From Sphingopyxis sp. H050 (GTDB lineage Bacteria; Pseudomonadota; Alphaproteobacteria; Sphingomonadales; Sphingomonadaceae): a stretch of DNA of 64,000 bases. Below are positions 45,419 to 54,166 of the stretch, in pieces; positions within the stretch are counted from its first letter, which is position 1; the number at the start of each line of letters is the position of its first letter. The notes below the pieces were generated by a model, which had not been told where the DNA came from, ran no database searches, and was given only the letters and a program-made list of their open reading frames with translations. The stretch spans positions 248,001 through 312,000 of the forward strand of contig NZ_LNRZ01000002.1 of NCBI RefSeq assembly GCF_001468265.1, read 5' to 3'. The position numbers were made by a program, and so were the translations under genes.

Positions 45419-47386
45419 ATGACACTGCCCGAACGTCAGCTCGCCAACGCGATCCGCGCGCTTGCGATGTACGCCGTACAGGCCGCGAACAGCGGTCATC
45501 CGGGGATGCCCATGGGCATGGCCGACGTCGCCACGGTGCTTTATTCGGATTATCTGAAGTTCGATCCGACCGATCCGAAATGGGCCGATCGCGACCGATT
45601 CGTCCTGTCGGCGGGCCACGGCTCGATGCTCGCCTATGCGACGCTGCATCTTGCGGGCTATGCGCGTCCGACGATCGGGGACATTCGCAATTTCCGTCAG
45701 CTCCACAGCCCCTGCGCCGGGCATCCCGAGAATTTTGAGCTCGAGGGCGTCGAAACGACGACCGGGCCGCTGGGGCAGGGTCTTGCAACGTCGGTCGGCA
45801 TGGCGATTGCCGAGCGGCATCTGAACGCGCTCTATGGCGACGACCTCGTCGATCACCGCACCTGGGTGATCGCGGGCGATGGCTGCCTGATGGAAGGCAT
45901 CAACCACGAAGCGATCGGGCTTGCCGGCCACCTCGGCCTCGGTCGCCTGACGGTGCTGTGGGACGACAACAAAATCACCATAGACGGATCGACCGACCTG
46001 TCGACGAGCGAGGATATCGCGGCGCGCTATGCGGCGACCGGCTGGCATGTCGAAAGCTGCGATGGGCACGATCCCTCGGATATCCGCCGTGCGATCGATG
46101 CCGCGCTTGCCGATCCGCGCCCTTCGCTGATCGCTTGCCGCACCGTCATCGGTTTCGGTGCCCCAAACAAGCAGGGCACGTCGGCGACGCACGGGTCGCC
46201 GCTGGGCACCGAGGAAGTCGCGGCGGCGCGCAAAACGCTGGGCTGGACCGCCGAACCGTTCGTGATTCCCGCCGATATTGCTTCGGCATGGGCGGCGTTT
46301 GGCGAGAAGGGCAAGGCGCTTCATGCCGAGTGGAATGATCGCCTTGCAAGCAACGAAAAGAAAAAGGAATTTGAAGATCGTCTGAGCGGCAAGATCGTTC
46401 CGGGCGACGCGTTCAAGGCCTATCTCGACGGGCTCGTCGCCGAGCCGCCGACGGTCGCGACGCGCAAGGCGTCAGAGAACGCTCTTGGCGCGCTGACCGC
46501 GGATATCGCCGCCCTCGTCGGCGGCAGCGCCGACCTCACCGGCTCGAATAATACTAAAACTTCGTCGACCAAAGCTCTGACGAAGAATGATTATTCAGGG
46601 CGCTATATCTATTATGGCATCCGTGAGTTCGGCATGGCCGCCGCGATGAACGGTATGGCGTTGCATGGCGGTGTCGTTCCCTATGGCGGCACATTTCTGG
46701 TCTTTGCCGACTATTGCCGCGCCGCGATCCGCCTGTCGGCGCTCCAGCGCCAGCGCGTCGTCTATGTGATGACGCACGACAGCATCGGCCTCGGCGAGGA
46801 CGGTCCGACGCACCAGCCGATCGAGCATCTCCAGTCGCTGCGCGCGATGCCGAACCTGCTGGTGATGCGTCCCGCGGACGCGGTGGAGACCGCCGAATGC
46901 TGGGCGCTGGCGCTCGCGCAGGAAGATCGGCCGTCGCTGCTCGCGCTGACCCGCCAGAACCTCCCGCCGCTGCGTCATGACGTCACGGAAAATCTTTGCG
47001 CCAAAGGCGGTTACCGTATTCGCGAGGCCTCGTCCGCACGTAAGGTCGTGCTCGTCGCGACGGGTTCCGAAGTTTCGCTCGCGCTGGAGGTCGCCGACAA
47101 GCTGGAAGCCGCCGGGCAGGGCGCCGACGTCGTTTCGATGGTCTCAACCGAGCTGTTCGACGAACAGGCCGCAGCCTATCAGGCCGACATCCTGCCCGAC
47201 GACGCGCTGATTGTCTCGATCGAGGCGGGCACGACCTTTGGCTGGGAACGCTACACCGGCCGCCACGGCCTGCGCTTCGGCATCGACAGCTTTGGCGCGT
47301 CGGCGCCGATCGAAGACCTATTCAAGCATTTCGGCCTTACCGCCGATGCTATCGCACCCCAGATCCTGGCACGGCTCGGCGCGTAA
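45419..47386 (+). CDS. tkt: transketolase
   Basis: A 655-residue thiamine-diphosphate enzyme exchanging two-carbon units between sugar phosphates. It has the N-terminal ANSGHPGMPMGMAD, the TPP motif GDGCLMEGINHEAIGLAGHLGL (in part) with NK, and the C-terminal THDSIGLGEDGPTHQP and GWERYTG blocks. First gene of tkt-gap-pgk-fba. The 158-base gap before it has TTGACT near 45340 but no convincing -10 box. Confidence 0.96.
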   Translation: MTLPERQLANAIRALAMYAVQAANSGHPGMPMGMADVATVLYSDYLKFDPTDPKWADRDRFVLSAGHGSMLAYATLHLAGYARPTIGDIRNFRQLHSPCAGHPENFELEGVETTTGPLGQGLATSVGMAIAERHLNALYGDDLVDHRTWVIAGDGCLMEGINHEAIGLAGHLGLGRLTVLWDDNKITIDGSTDLSTSEDIAARYAATGWHVESCDGHDPSDIRRAIDAALADPRPSLIACRTVIGFGAPNKQGTSATHGSPLGTEEVAAARKTLGWTAEPFVIPADIASAWAAFGEKGKALHAEWNDRLASNEKKKEFEDRLSGKIVPGDAFKAYLDGLVAEPPTVATRKASENALGALTADIAALVGGSADLTGSNNTKTSSTKALTKNDYSGRYIYYGIREFGMAAAMNGMALHGGVVPYGGTFLVFADYCRAAIRLSALQRQRVVYVMTHDSIGLGEDGPTHQPIEHLQSLRAMPNLLVMRPADAVETAECWALALAQEDRPSLLALTRQNLPPLRHDVTENLCAKGGYRIREASSARKVVLVATGSEVSLALEVADKLEAAGQGADVVSMVSTELFDEQAAAYQADILPDDALIVSIEAGTTFGWERYTGRHGLRFGIDSFGASAPIEDLFKHFGLTADAIAPQILARLGA

Positions 47387-47422
47387 GCCCAAGCCTCCAC
47401 ACGCAGAAAGGACAGCTCCAAA

Positions 47423-48430
47423 ATGGCAGTGAAAGTCGCAATCAACGGTTTCGGACGCATCGGCCGCAATGTGGCGCGCGCCATTCTGGAGCGTACCGAC
47501 CATGATCTCGAACTGGTGTCGATCAACGATCTAGCCGACGCGAAGGCGAACGCCCGCCTGTTCCAGCGCGATTCGGTCCATGGCCCGTTCAACGGCACCG
47601 TCGAAGTCGACGGCAACGACCTGATCGTCAACGGCAAGCGCATTCAGGTGACCGCTGAGCGCGATCCCGCCAAGCTGCCCCATGCTGCCAACGGCATCGA
47701 CATCGCACTGGAATGCACGGGCTTTTTCACCGACCGCAAGGGCGGCCAGGCGCATCTCGACGCCGGCGCCAAGCGCGTCCTGATCTCGGCCCCCGCCAAG
47801 GAAGTCGACCTGACCGTCGTCTATGGCGTGAACCATGACAAGATCGGCGCCGAGCATGTGATCGTCTCGAACGCGTCGTGCACCACCAACTGCCTCGCCC
47901 CGATGGCCAAGGTGCTGCACGAGAAGATCGGCATTGAGCGCGGCCTGATGACCACGATCCACGCTTACACCAACGACCAGAAGATCCTCGACCAGATCCA
48001 CTCGGATCCGCGCCGCGCCCGCGCCGCCGCGATGTCGATGATCCCGACCAGCACCGGTGCGGCGGTTGCCGTCGGCCTCGTCCTGCCCGAACTCAAGGGC
48101 AAGCTCGACGGTTCTTCGATCCGCGTCCCGACCCCCAATGTCTCGGTCGTCGACCTGACCTTCACGCCCAGCCGCGACACGACGAAGGAAGAGGTCAACG
48201 CGTTGCTGAAGGAAGCCGCCGAGGGCGAACTCAAGGGCGTGCTCGGCTTCACCGACGAGCCGCTGGTTTCGATCGACTTCAACCACGATGCGCACAGCTC
48301 GACGATCGACAGCCTCGAAACCGCGGTCATCGACGGCAAGCTGGTACGCGTGCTCAGCTGGTACGACAATGAATGGGGCTTCTCGAACCGCATGATCGAC
48401 ACTGCGGGCGTGATCGCCAAGTTCCTCTGA
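47423..48430 (+). CDS. gap: type I glyceraldehyde-3-phosphate dehydrogenase
   Basis: A 335-residue NAD-dependent enzyme. It has the Rossmann start [14 protein letters not shown], the catalytic Cys in [12 protein letters not shown], and the [13 protein letters not shown]-terminal motif. It starts 36 bases after tkt with an AAAGGA ribosome site. Confidence 0.97.
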   Translation: MAVKVAINGFGRIGRNVARAILERTDHDLELVSINDLADAKANARLFQRDSVHGPFNGTVEVDGNDLIVNGKRIQVTAERDPAKLPHAANGIDIALECTGFFTDRKGGQAHLDAGAKRVLISAPAKEVDLTVVYGVNHDKIGAEHVIVSNASCTTNCLAPMAKVLHEKIGIERGLMTTIHAYTNDQKILDQIHSDPRRARAAAMSMIPTSTGAAVAVGLVLPELKGKLDGSSIRVPTPNVSVVDLTFTPSRDTTKEEVNALLKEAAEGELKGVLGFTDEPLVSIDFNHDAHSSTIDSLETAVIDGKLVRVLSWYDNEWGFSNRMIDTAGVIAKFL

Positions 48431-48447
48431 ACCAAAGGAAAGCAGCG

Positions 48448-49644
48448 ATGACCCCGTTCAAGACCCTCGACGACATCGGCGACGTTATCGGCAAGAAAAT
48501 ACTGGTGCGCGTCGACCTCAATGTCCCGATGATCGACGGCGCGGTCGGCGACAAGACGCGGATCGAGGCGGCGATGCCGACGATCCGCGAGCTTTCCGAC
48601 AAGGGCGCGATCGTCCTGCTTCTCGCCCATTTCGGGCGGCCGAAGGGCGCGAAGAACCCGACGCAATCCTTGAGCCTCGTGATGGGCGGGGTCGAGGATG
48701 TGCTGGGCCACTCGGTGATGTTCATTCCCGAATGCGTGGGCGAGGGGGCGAAAGCCGGCATCGCGGTGCTCGCACCGGGTGATGTCGCGGTGCTCGAAAA
48801 CACGCGCTTCTATCCCGGCGAGGAAAAGAACGATCCGGCCTTTGCCGACGCGCTTGCCGAAATTGGCGACCTGTATGTCAATGACGCCTTTTCGGCGGCC
48901 CACCGCGCGCATGGGTCGACCGAAGGCGTCGCCCGTCGCCTCCCGGCCTATGCCGGCCGCGCGATGGAGGCCGAGCTGAAGGCGCTGGACGCGGCGCTCG
49001 GCAATCCGGCGCATCCGGTCGCCGCGGTCGTCGGCGGTGCGAAGGTGTCGAGCAAGATCGATGTGCTGCGCAACCTCGTCGGCAAGGTCGACCATCTGAT
49101 CATCGGCGGCGGCATGGCGAACACCTTCCTCGCCGCGCGCGGGGTCGATGTCGGCAAGTCGCTGTGCGAGCATGATCTGGTCGATACCGCCAACGCGATC
49201 TTCGACAGCGCCGACGCCGCGGGATGCACGATCCACCTGCCGTACGACGTCGTCGTGTCGAAGGAATTCGCGCCCAATCCACCGACGCGCACCGTGAACG
49301 TCCACGAAGTCGCGGCCGACGAAATGATCCTCGACGTCGGCCCCGCCGCGGTCGAGGCGCTCGCCGATGTCCTCAAAAACTGCCGCACTTTGGTGTGGAA
49401 CGGCCCGCTCGGCGCGTTCGAGACGCCGCCGTTCGACACCGCGACCGTCGCGCTCGCCAAGACCGCGGCGGCACTGACCCGCGAGGGCTCGCTGATTTCG
49501 GTCGCGGGTGGCGGCGATACGGTGGCGGCGCTGAACCATGCCGGCGTGGCGGACGATTTCACCTTTGTCTCGACCGCGGGCGGCGCCTTCCTTGAATGGA
49601 TGGAAGGCAAACCGCTGCCGGGCGTCGACGCGCTCAAAACCTGA
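48448..49644 (+). CDS. pgk: phosphoglycerate kinase
   Basis: A 398-residue glycolytic kinase. Visible are [19 protein letters not shown], the hinge, and the nucleotide-site GGGDTVAAL. The ATG at 48448 follows AAAGGAAAG and is 17 bases after gap. Confidence 0.97.
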   Translation: MTPFKTLDDIGDVIGKKILVRVDLNVPMIDGAVGDKTRIEAAMPTIRELSDKGAIVLLLAHFGRPKGAKNPTQSLSLVMGGVEDVLGHSVMFIPECVGEGAKAGIAVLAPGDVAVLENTRFYPGEEKNDPAFADALAEIGDLYVNDAFSAAHRAHGSTEGVARRLPAYAGRAMEAELKALDAALGNPAHPVAAVVGGAKVSSKIDVLRNLVGKVDHLIIGGGMANTFLAARGVDVGKSLCEHDLVDTANAIFDSADAAGCTIHLPYDVVVSKEFAPNPPTRTVNVHEVAADEMILDVGPAAVEALADVLKNCRTLVWNGPLGAFETPPFDTATVALAKTAAALTREGSLISVAGGGDTVAALNHAGVADDFTFVSTAGGAFLEWMEGKPLPGVDALKT

Positions 49645-49723
49645 TTTTTCCGACGCATTTGCATCCCGCCCGCGGGGTCGCTATGCGCGCCGCCACATAC
49701 GTATGCAAACAGCCGGAGATTCT

Positions 49724-50614
49724 ATGACCACCGCCAATGCCGAGATGCTGGAACAGATCAAATCGGGGCAGGGCTTTATCGCCGCGCTCGACCAGAGCGG
49801 CGGGTCGACGCCCAAGGCGCTGAAGGGCTATGGCATCGAAAGTGACGCCTTCGCGAACGACGAGGAAATGTTCGCGCTGATCCACGACATGCGCTCGCGC
49901 ATCGTCACGTCGCCCTGCTTCAACGGCGAGAAGGTCATCGGCGCGATCCTGTTCGAGCGCACGATGGACGGCGAAGCAGGCGGCAAGCCGGTTCCTGCGC
50001 TTCTCTGGGAACGCGGCGTCGTGCCTTTCCTGAAGGTCGACAAGGGGCTCGAGGACGAAGCCGACGGCGTGCAGCTGATGAAGGCGAACCCCGGCCTCGA
50101 CGATCTGTGCGAACGCGCGGTCGCGAAGGGTGTGTTCGGAACCAAGATGCGCAGCGTCGTCAACCTCGCGAACCCGGTCGGGATCAAGGCGATCGTCGAG
50201 CAGCAGTTTGCCGAAGCCGCGCGCATCGCGGCGCACGGTCTCGTCCCGATCATCGAGCCCGAGGTCAACATCAAGAGCGCCGAGCGCGACGCCGCCGACC
50301 GCTTGCTGCTGAAGGAAACGCTCGCGGCGCTCGACGCATGGACCGGCGCGCCGGTGATGCTCAAGCTGTCGCTGCCGACCGAGGCGGGTCTGTTCCAGCC
50401 GCTGGTCGACCATCCCAAGGTGCTGCGCATCGTCGCGCTGTCGGGCGGTTTCGCGCGTCCCGAGGCCTGCGCCGAACTGGCAAAGAACCCCGGCATCATC
50501 GCGAGCTTCAGCCGCGCGTTGCTGGAAGACCTCCGCCACCAGATGAGCGACGAGGAATTCAACACCTCGCTGGGCGATGCGATCGACGAAATTCACGCGG
50601 CCTCCGTGGCCTGA
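49724..50614 (+). CDS. fba: class I fructose-bisphosphate aldolase
   Basis: A 296-residue Schiff-base aldolase of the metal-independent class I type. It opens GQGFIAALDQSGGSTPKALKGYGI, with KMRSVVNL and the candidate Schiff-base Lys in PVMLKLSLPTEAG. This shorter class I form is used by many alphaproteobacteria in place of class II FbaA. It follows pgk by 79 bases. Confidence 0.93.
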   Translation: MTTANAEMLEQIKSGQGFIAALDQSGGSTPKALKGYGIESDAFANDEEMFALIHDMRSRIVTSPCFNGEKVIGAILFERTMDGEAGGKPVPALLWERGVVPFLKVDKGLEDEADGVQLMKANPGLDDLCERAVAKGVFGTKMRSVVNLANPVGIKAIVEQQFAEAARIAAHGLVPIIEPEVNIKSAERDAADRLLLKETLAALDAWTGAPVMLKLSLPTEAGLFQPLVDHPKVLRIVALSGGFARPEACAELAKNPGIIASFSRALLEDLRHQMSDEEFNTSLGDAIDEIHAASVA

Positions 50615-50618
50615 AGTG

Positions 50619-51275
50619 ATGGGAGAGGGGTGGCAAGCGGTCGACGAGTATATCGCCGGCAAATTGCTCGGCGCCGACGACGCGCTTGCCGCCGCCCTCG
50701 CCAACAATGCCGCCAAGGGCTTGCCGCCGATCGACGTGTCGGCGGCGCAGGGCAAGATGCTCTTTCTGCTCGCGCAGATGGCCGGGGCGAAACGCATTCT
50801 CGAAGTCGGAACGCTCGGCGGCTATTCGACGATCTGGCTGGCGCGGGCTTTGCCTGACGACGGGTCACTGGTGACGCTGGAACTGGAGCCGCATCATGCG
50901 GCGGTCGCGCGCGAGAATTTCGAGCGCGCGGGGGTGTCGGGCAAGATCGACCTCCGCGTCGGTCGGGCGGCCGACAGCCTGGCGGCGATGGGCGGCGACG
51001 CGCCGTTCGACTTTGCGTTCATCGACGCGGACAAGCAGAATAACGCGCTTTATGTGGACGAAGCGATCCGCCTCGGCCGCAGCGGGATGACGATCATCGT
51101 CGACAATGTCGTGCGCGAGGGTGGGGTGCTGGAGGTCGACAGCGACGATGAGCGCATCGTCGGGACGCGCGCGCTGTTCGACATGCTGAGCGCCGATCCG
51201 CGGGTGGACGCGACGGCGGTGCAGACGGTCGGGGCGAAGAAGTGGGACGGTTTTGTGCTGGCGCGGGTGCGCTGA
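50619..51275 (+). CDS. class I SAM-dependent O-methyltransferase
   Basis: A 218-residue catechol-O-methyltransferase-like protein: SAM motif ILEVGTLGGYSTIWLA (about 62-77) and the metal/substrate region FAFIDADKQNNALYVDEA, DNVVREGGV. The start is ATG 50619, or GTG 50616. It begins four bases after fba. The substrate is unknown. It is the last core gene before the inserted element. Confidence 0.88.
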   Translation: MGEGWQAVDEYIAGKLLGADDALAAALANNAAKGLPPIDVSAAQGKMLFLLAQMAGAKRILEVGTLGGYSTIWLARALPDDGSLVTLELEPHHAAVARENFERAGVSGKIDLRVGRAADSLAAMGGDAPFDFAFIDADKQNNALYVDEAIRLGRSGMTIIVDNVVREGGVLEVDSDDERIVGTRALFDMLSADPRVDATAVQTVGAKKWDGFVLARVR

Positions 51276-51292
51276 CCCCGGTCCGCGTTCAT

Positions 51293-51314
51293 CGTCATCC
51301 CCGCGAACCCGGGG
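51293..51314. repeat. partial genomic palindrome at the left end of the mobile element
   Basis: CGTCATCCCCGCGAACCCGG and the following GG match the left arm and loop of the palindromes common in this genome type (compare 34138). It directly joins the recombinase gene, whose last codons and stop lie within it. Confidence 0.65.
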
Positions 51315-52926
51315 CCACCGATGTTATAACTCGGGCTTCGGAGTGCGGGTTATCGTTGGTGAAGTCCAATATCCCGATGAGCGAGCCGTGGAGTGTGGCA
51401 TGAACCTCGCCGCGCTTTGCGCCCGGATGCAGGACGATCTTGCCGACGAGCGATCGGATATCGCTTGAGGCATCAAGCCGGGTTTCGGGGTCTTTGAGCG
51501 TGGCGGTGAGCGCCGCTACCTTGCGCTTGTAGATTTCGGCAATGCCGGGATGGACGTCGGGAACGTCGGCGGGCGCCTCGGCAAGGCGCGTGGTGATTTC
51601 AATCTTCTCCCGTTCGAGTTCGGCCATCCGCGCTTTCATAGTCGGCTGATACAGCCCATCCTCGATCGCCGCCATGATCCCGGCGATGGCGCGCTCGACC
51701 GTCGCAAGCGCCCGCTTGTCGGCATCGACCTGAACACGCTGCTCGCGGTTCTCCCGGTTGATGTGGGCGGCATAGGCGGCAACGGCGGCATCGATCTTGT
51801 CAGCCGTGACCAGCCTGTCGCTAATACCCGCGAGCGCTCGGCGCTCCAACTCCTCGCGCCGGATTGTCCGGCCGTTGGGGCAGTTGCTGCTGCGATGATG
51901 ACCGACGCAGCCATAGCGGTCATCGACGACGATGGCATAGGTGCTGCCGCAGACGCCGCACTCAAGGAGGCCCGAAAGCAGATAGGCGGGACGCCGCGCA
52001 TTCAGGAGCGCGCGGGCCCGCGCCGCCTCCCTGATCCCGGTATGGCGCTCGGCAAGCGCCGCCTGTTGGCGCTTGGCCGCTTGCCACATCTCGTCGCTGA
52101 CGATGCGAAGCTCGGGCACCTCGTTCCTGATCCATTCGGATTCGGGATTGAAGCGCGTGACCCGCTTGCCGCTGCCCGGATCGGTGACATAATGTTTGTG
52201 GTTCCAGACGCGGACGCCGACATAAAGCTCGTTGTTGATGATGCCGGTGCCGCGTCGCACGTCGCCGCGGATGCTGGTATCGCGCCACGCAAGCCCCTTC
52301 GGACCGGGGATGCCATCGGCGTTGAGGTCGCGCGCAATGCCGAGCGGGCTCTTGCCGTCCGCGAACTCGCGGAAGACGCGCTCGACGATCAATGCCTGCA
52401 TCGGATCGATCTCGCGTTCGCCGCGTACCAGCTCGCCCTCGCTGGTGAGGCGGCGGACCATCCGGTAGCCATAGCCGACCGCACCGGCAGAGAAGCCCTT
52501 CTCGACCCGCCCACGCAGGCCGCGATGCGTCTTCTTCGCGAGGTCTTTCAGGAACAATGCGTTCATCGTCCCCTTGAGCCCGACATGCAGCTCGGAGATT
52601 TCACCTTCGGCGAGGGTGACGAGCGGCACCCTTGCAAACTGGAGATGCTTGTAGAAGGTCGCGATATCGGCCTGATCGCGCGATATGCGGTCGAGCGCTT
52701 CGGCCACGACGATATCGAACTTGCCCGCTTGTGCATCGGCAAGCAACTTCTGGACACCGGGACGCAGGATCATGCTCGATCCCGAGATCGCCGCGTCCTC
52801 GAAACTGCCGACAATCTGCCATCCCTCGCGTGCCGCGTGCTCGCGGCAGATGCGCTGCTGGTCGGCGATGGATGCCGGGTTTTGCTGGTCGGAGGAATAG
52901 CGGGCGTAGAGCGCGGCGCGGATCAT
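51295..52926 (-). CDS. large serine recombinase (integrase)
   Basis: A 543-residue site-specific recombinase. The N-terminal resolvase domain (about 1-150) has the nucleophile in ARYSSDQQ (Ser11) and ALDRISRD. A recombinase domain (about 165-290), a zinc ribbon with CGVCG (around 330), and a coiled-coil segment follow. The family integrates and excises phages and elements. The ATG at 52926 gives the standard N-terminus. The C-terminal codons (VAPGSRG) come from the flanking genomic palindrome, so the native end may have been changed by integration. Confidence 0.93.
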   Translation of the reverse strand: MIRAALYARYSSDQQNPASIADQQRICREHAAREGWQIVGSFEDAAISGSSMILRPGVQKLLADAQAGKFDIVVAEALDRISRDQADIATFYKHLQFARVPLVTLAEGEISELHVGLKGTMNALFLKDLAKKTHRGLRGRVEKGFSAGAVGYGYRMVRRLTSEGELVRGEREIDPMQALIVERVFREFADGKSPLGIARDLNADGIPGPKGLAWRDTSIRGDVRRGTGIINNELYVGVRVWNHKHYVTDPGSGKRVTRFNPESEWIRNEVPELRIVSDEMWQAAKRQQAALAERHTGIREAARARALLNARRPAYLLSGLLECGVCGSTYAIVVDDRYGCVGHHRSSNCPNGRTIRREELERRALAGISDRLVTADKIDAAVAAYAAHINRENREQRVQVDADKRALATVERAIAGIMAAIEDGLYQPTMKARMAELEREKIEITTRLAEAPADVPDVHPGIAEIYKRKVAALTATLKDPETRLDASSDIRSLVGKIVLHPGAKRGEVHATLHGSLIGILDFTNDNPHSEARVITSVAPGSRG

Positions 52927-53002
52927 GGCGTCTCCCTTTCGAGTGGCGGGCAGCAGGCCTCCCCAACCGGATAAGACAGTGTCGCGCCCAGAGACCCTAG
53001 CG

Positions 53003-53209
53003 TCAATGCTTTGGCGGGTTTGGCTTTTTCCCGTCCGGCTCATTGTCGTTCGCCGCTTTGCGCGCGCGAATATGCTCGCGGGCGATATGCCGTCCGACCG
53101 CTTCGGCGATCCGCGTCAGCGCCACCTCGACTTGAGCGGCGGGCAGAACGGGCGCATTGTCATTGGCGGGAGCGATATTCCCTTTGGGCAGCGGGTCATC
53201 CTCGTGCAT
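53003..53209 (-). CDS. small hypothetical protein next to the recombinase
   Basis: A 68-residue protein rich in Asn, Lys and Pro (ends NDNEPDGKKPNPPKH). No domain recognised. It overlaps the AlpA-like gene by 14 bases and is followed by the recombinase 76 bases on, so it probably belongs to one leftward operon with them. Confidence 0.55.
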   Translation of the reverse strand: MHEDDPLPKGNIAPANDNAPVLPAAQVEVALTRIAEAVGRHIAREHIRARKAANDNEPDGKKPNPPKH

Positions 53210-53426
53210 CGCCGCGCTCCACGTCGTTATCGTTGTCCGGGCGATAGGCGGCGGGGTTGGAAACCCAGCGATCGATCGCCGATTCATGCCAGCCTGCACC
53301 ATGAATGCCGATCTTCAATTGCGGCGGGAAACTGCCTTCGGCCATCTTGCGATAGATGGTCGAGCGCGACAGGCCCGTGCGGTCGAGGACGGTCTTCAGA
53401 CGAATGATACGTTCGGGAGAGGGCAT
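53196..53426 (-). CDS. AlpA-family DNA-binding regulator
   Basis: A 76-residue helix-turn-helix protein. LKTVLDRTGLSRSTIYRKM is the classic AlpA recognition helix, and W-ESAIDRW ends the winged part. In related elements AlpA proteins act as excision factors or activate excision. Its place just upstream of the recombinase gene supports that role. Confidence 0.85.
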   Translation of the reverse strand: MPSPERIIRLKTVLDRTGLSRSTIYRKMAEGSFPPQLKIGIHGAGWHESAIDRWVSNPAAYRPDNDNDVERGDARG

Positions 53427-54166
53427 GGGGGATTATCTCCGACAGGCGGTGGTTGACGATGCCCCCTGCGAGTAAATCTTGGGCGTGGCCTCTTGCGGCG
53501 CAAGCGCCTTTTCGCCGCATTCCAGCACCATCGCACCATAGAGTGCAAAAACAGGCGCTGGCGAACAATGGCGCTCAATCGGCGGCTCCAGGCGCCAATA
53601 AGCGACGATAGGAAAGCTCCGAAAAGAACCGGATCGGGTTCTGGCGAAATCGCGGGGTCCGCGATCATGTCGCGATGTCCATTTGCATATCGCCGCATAC
53701 CTCCTGTTCGGTGGTCTGCCCGCTGTGTGCGACTCTGGAGCACCCCGCCTGACGGGGCAATGGGTGAGGCATTTCAGTGCCGATCATGCCCATTATGATG
53801 TCGAGGTGAAGTACTTGGCGTCCCGCCTGCGGCGGTCGCGCTCTATGTCGCTGCGCTCCACCGAGCCGCCGCTACGCGCCGTCTCGTCGGCTGACGCCGT
53901 GACGATCGCTGACGCGAAGGGGCCGGAGCCAGGCTCCGGCCCGAAGGTCATCGCGCGTGCCGCGCGATGGCGGTGGCCTCCGGCCGTGCGGTGGGAGCGT
54001 CGCTCTCCTCTGAGCCCCGCCCGGCAGAGCGCAACCCCTGCGGGGTTCTCCACTCTGTTCCGACCCTTCGGGTGCGCCCTGCCTTGGTGGCGGGCCTCTC
54101 CGGTCGCTCTCGCCGCTCCCCCCGCTCAGCCGGGGCTGCGGTGGTTTTGGAGCTAGGAGAGAAATC
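53427..54166. other. 740-base non-coding region with strong palindromes, possible ori/parS
   Basis: No convincing gene. Two perfect inverted repeats lie next to each other: 11 bp with a 1-base centre at 53920-53942 (GGGCCGGAGCC) and 9 bp with a 3-base centre at 53949-53969 (CATCGCGCG). A smaller repeat CTTGCG/CGCAAG is at 53492-53504. The GACGATCGCTGACGCG region precedes them. The location upstream of a ParB-like gene fits a centromere, replication or control site. Confidence 0.5.

Noticed and set aside
51550-52974. 474-codon plus-strand frame opposite the serine recombinase
   Set aside because: Antisense shadow; the recombinase motifs are on the minus strand.
53793-54053. 86-codon minus-strand frame in the palindrome-rich region
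   Set aside because: It is formed mostly by palindromic DNA and lacks a ribosome site; a real small gene cannot be excluded but I do not support it.
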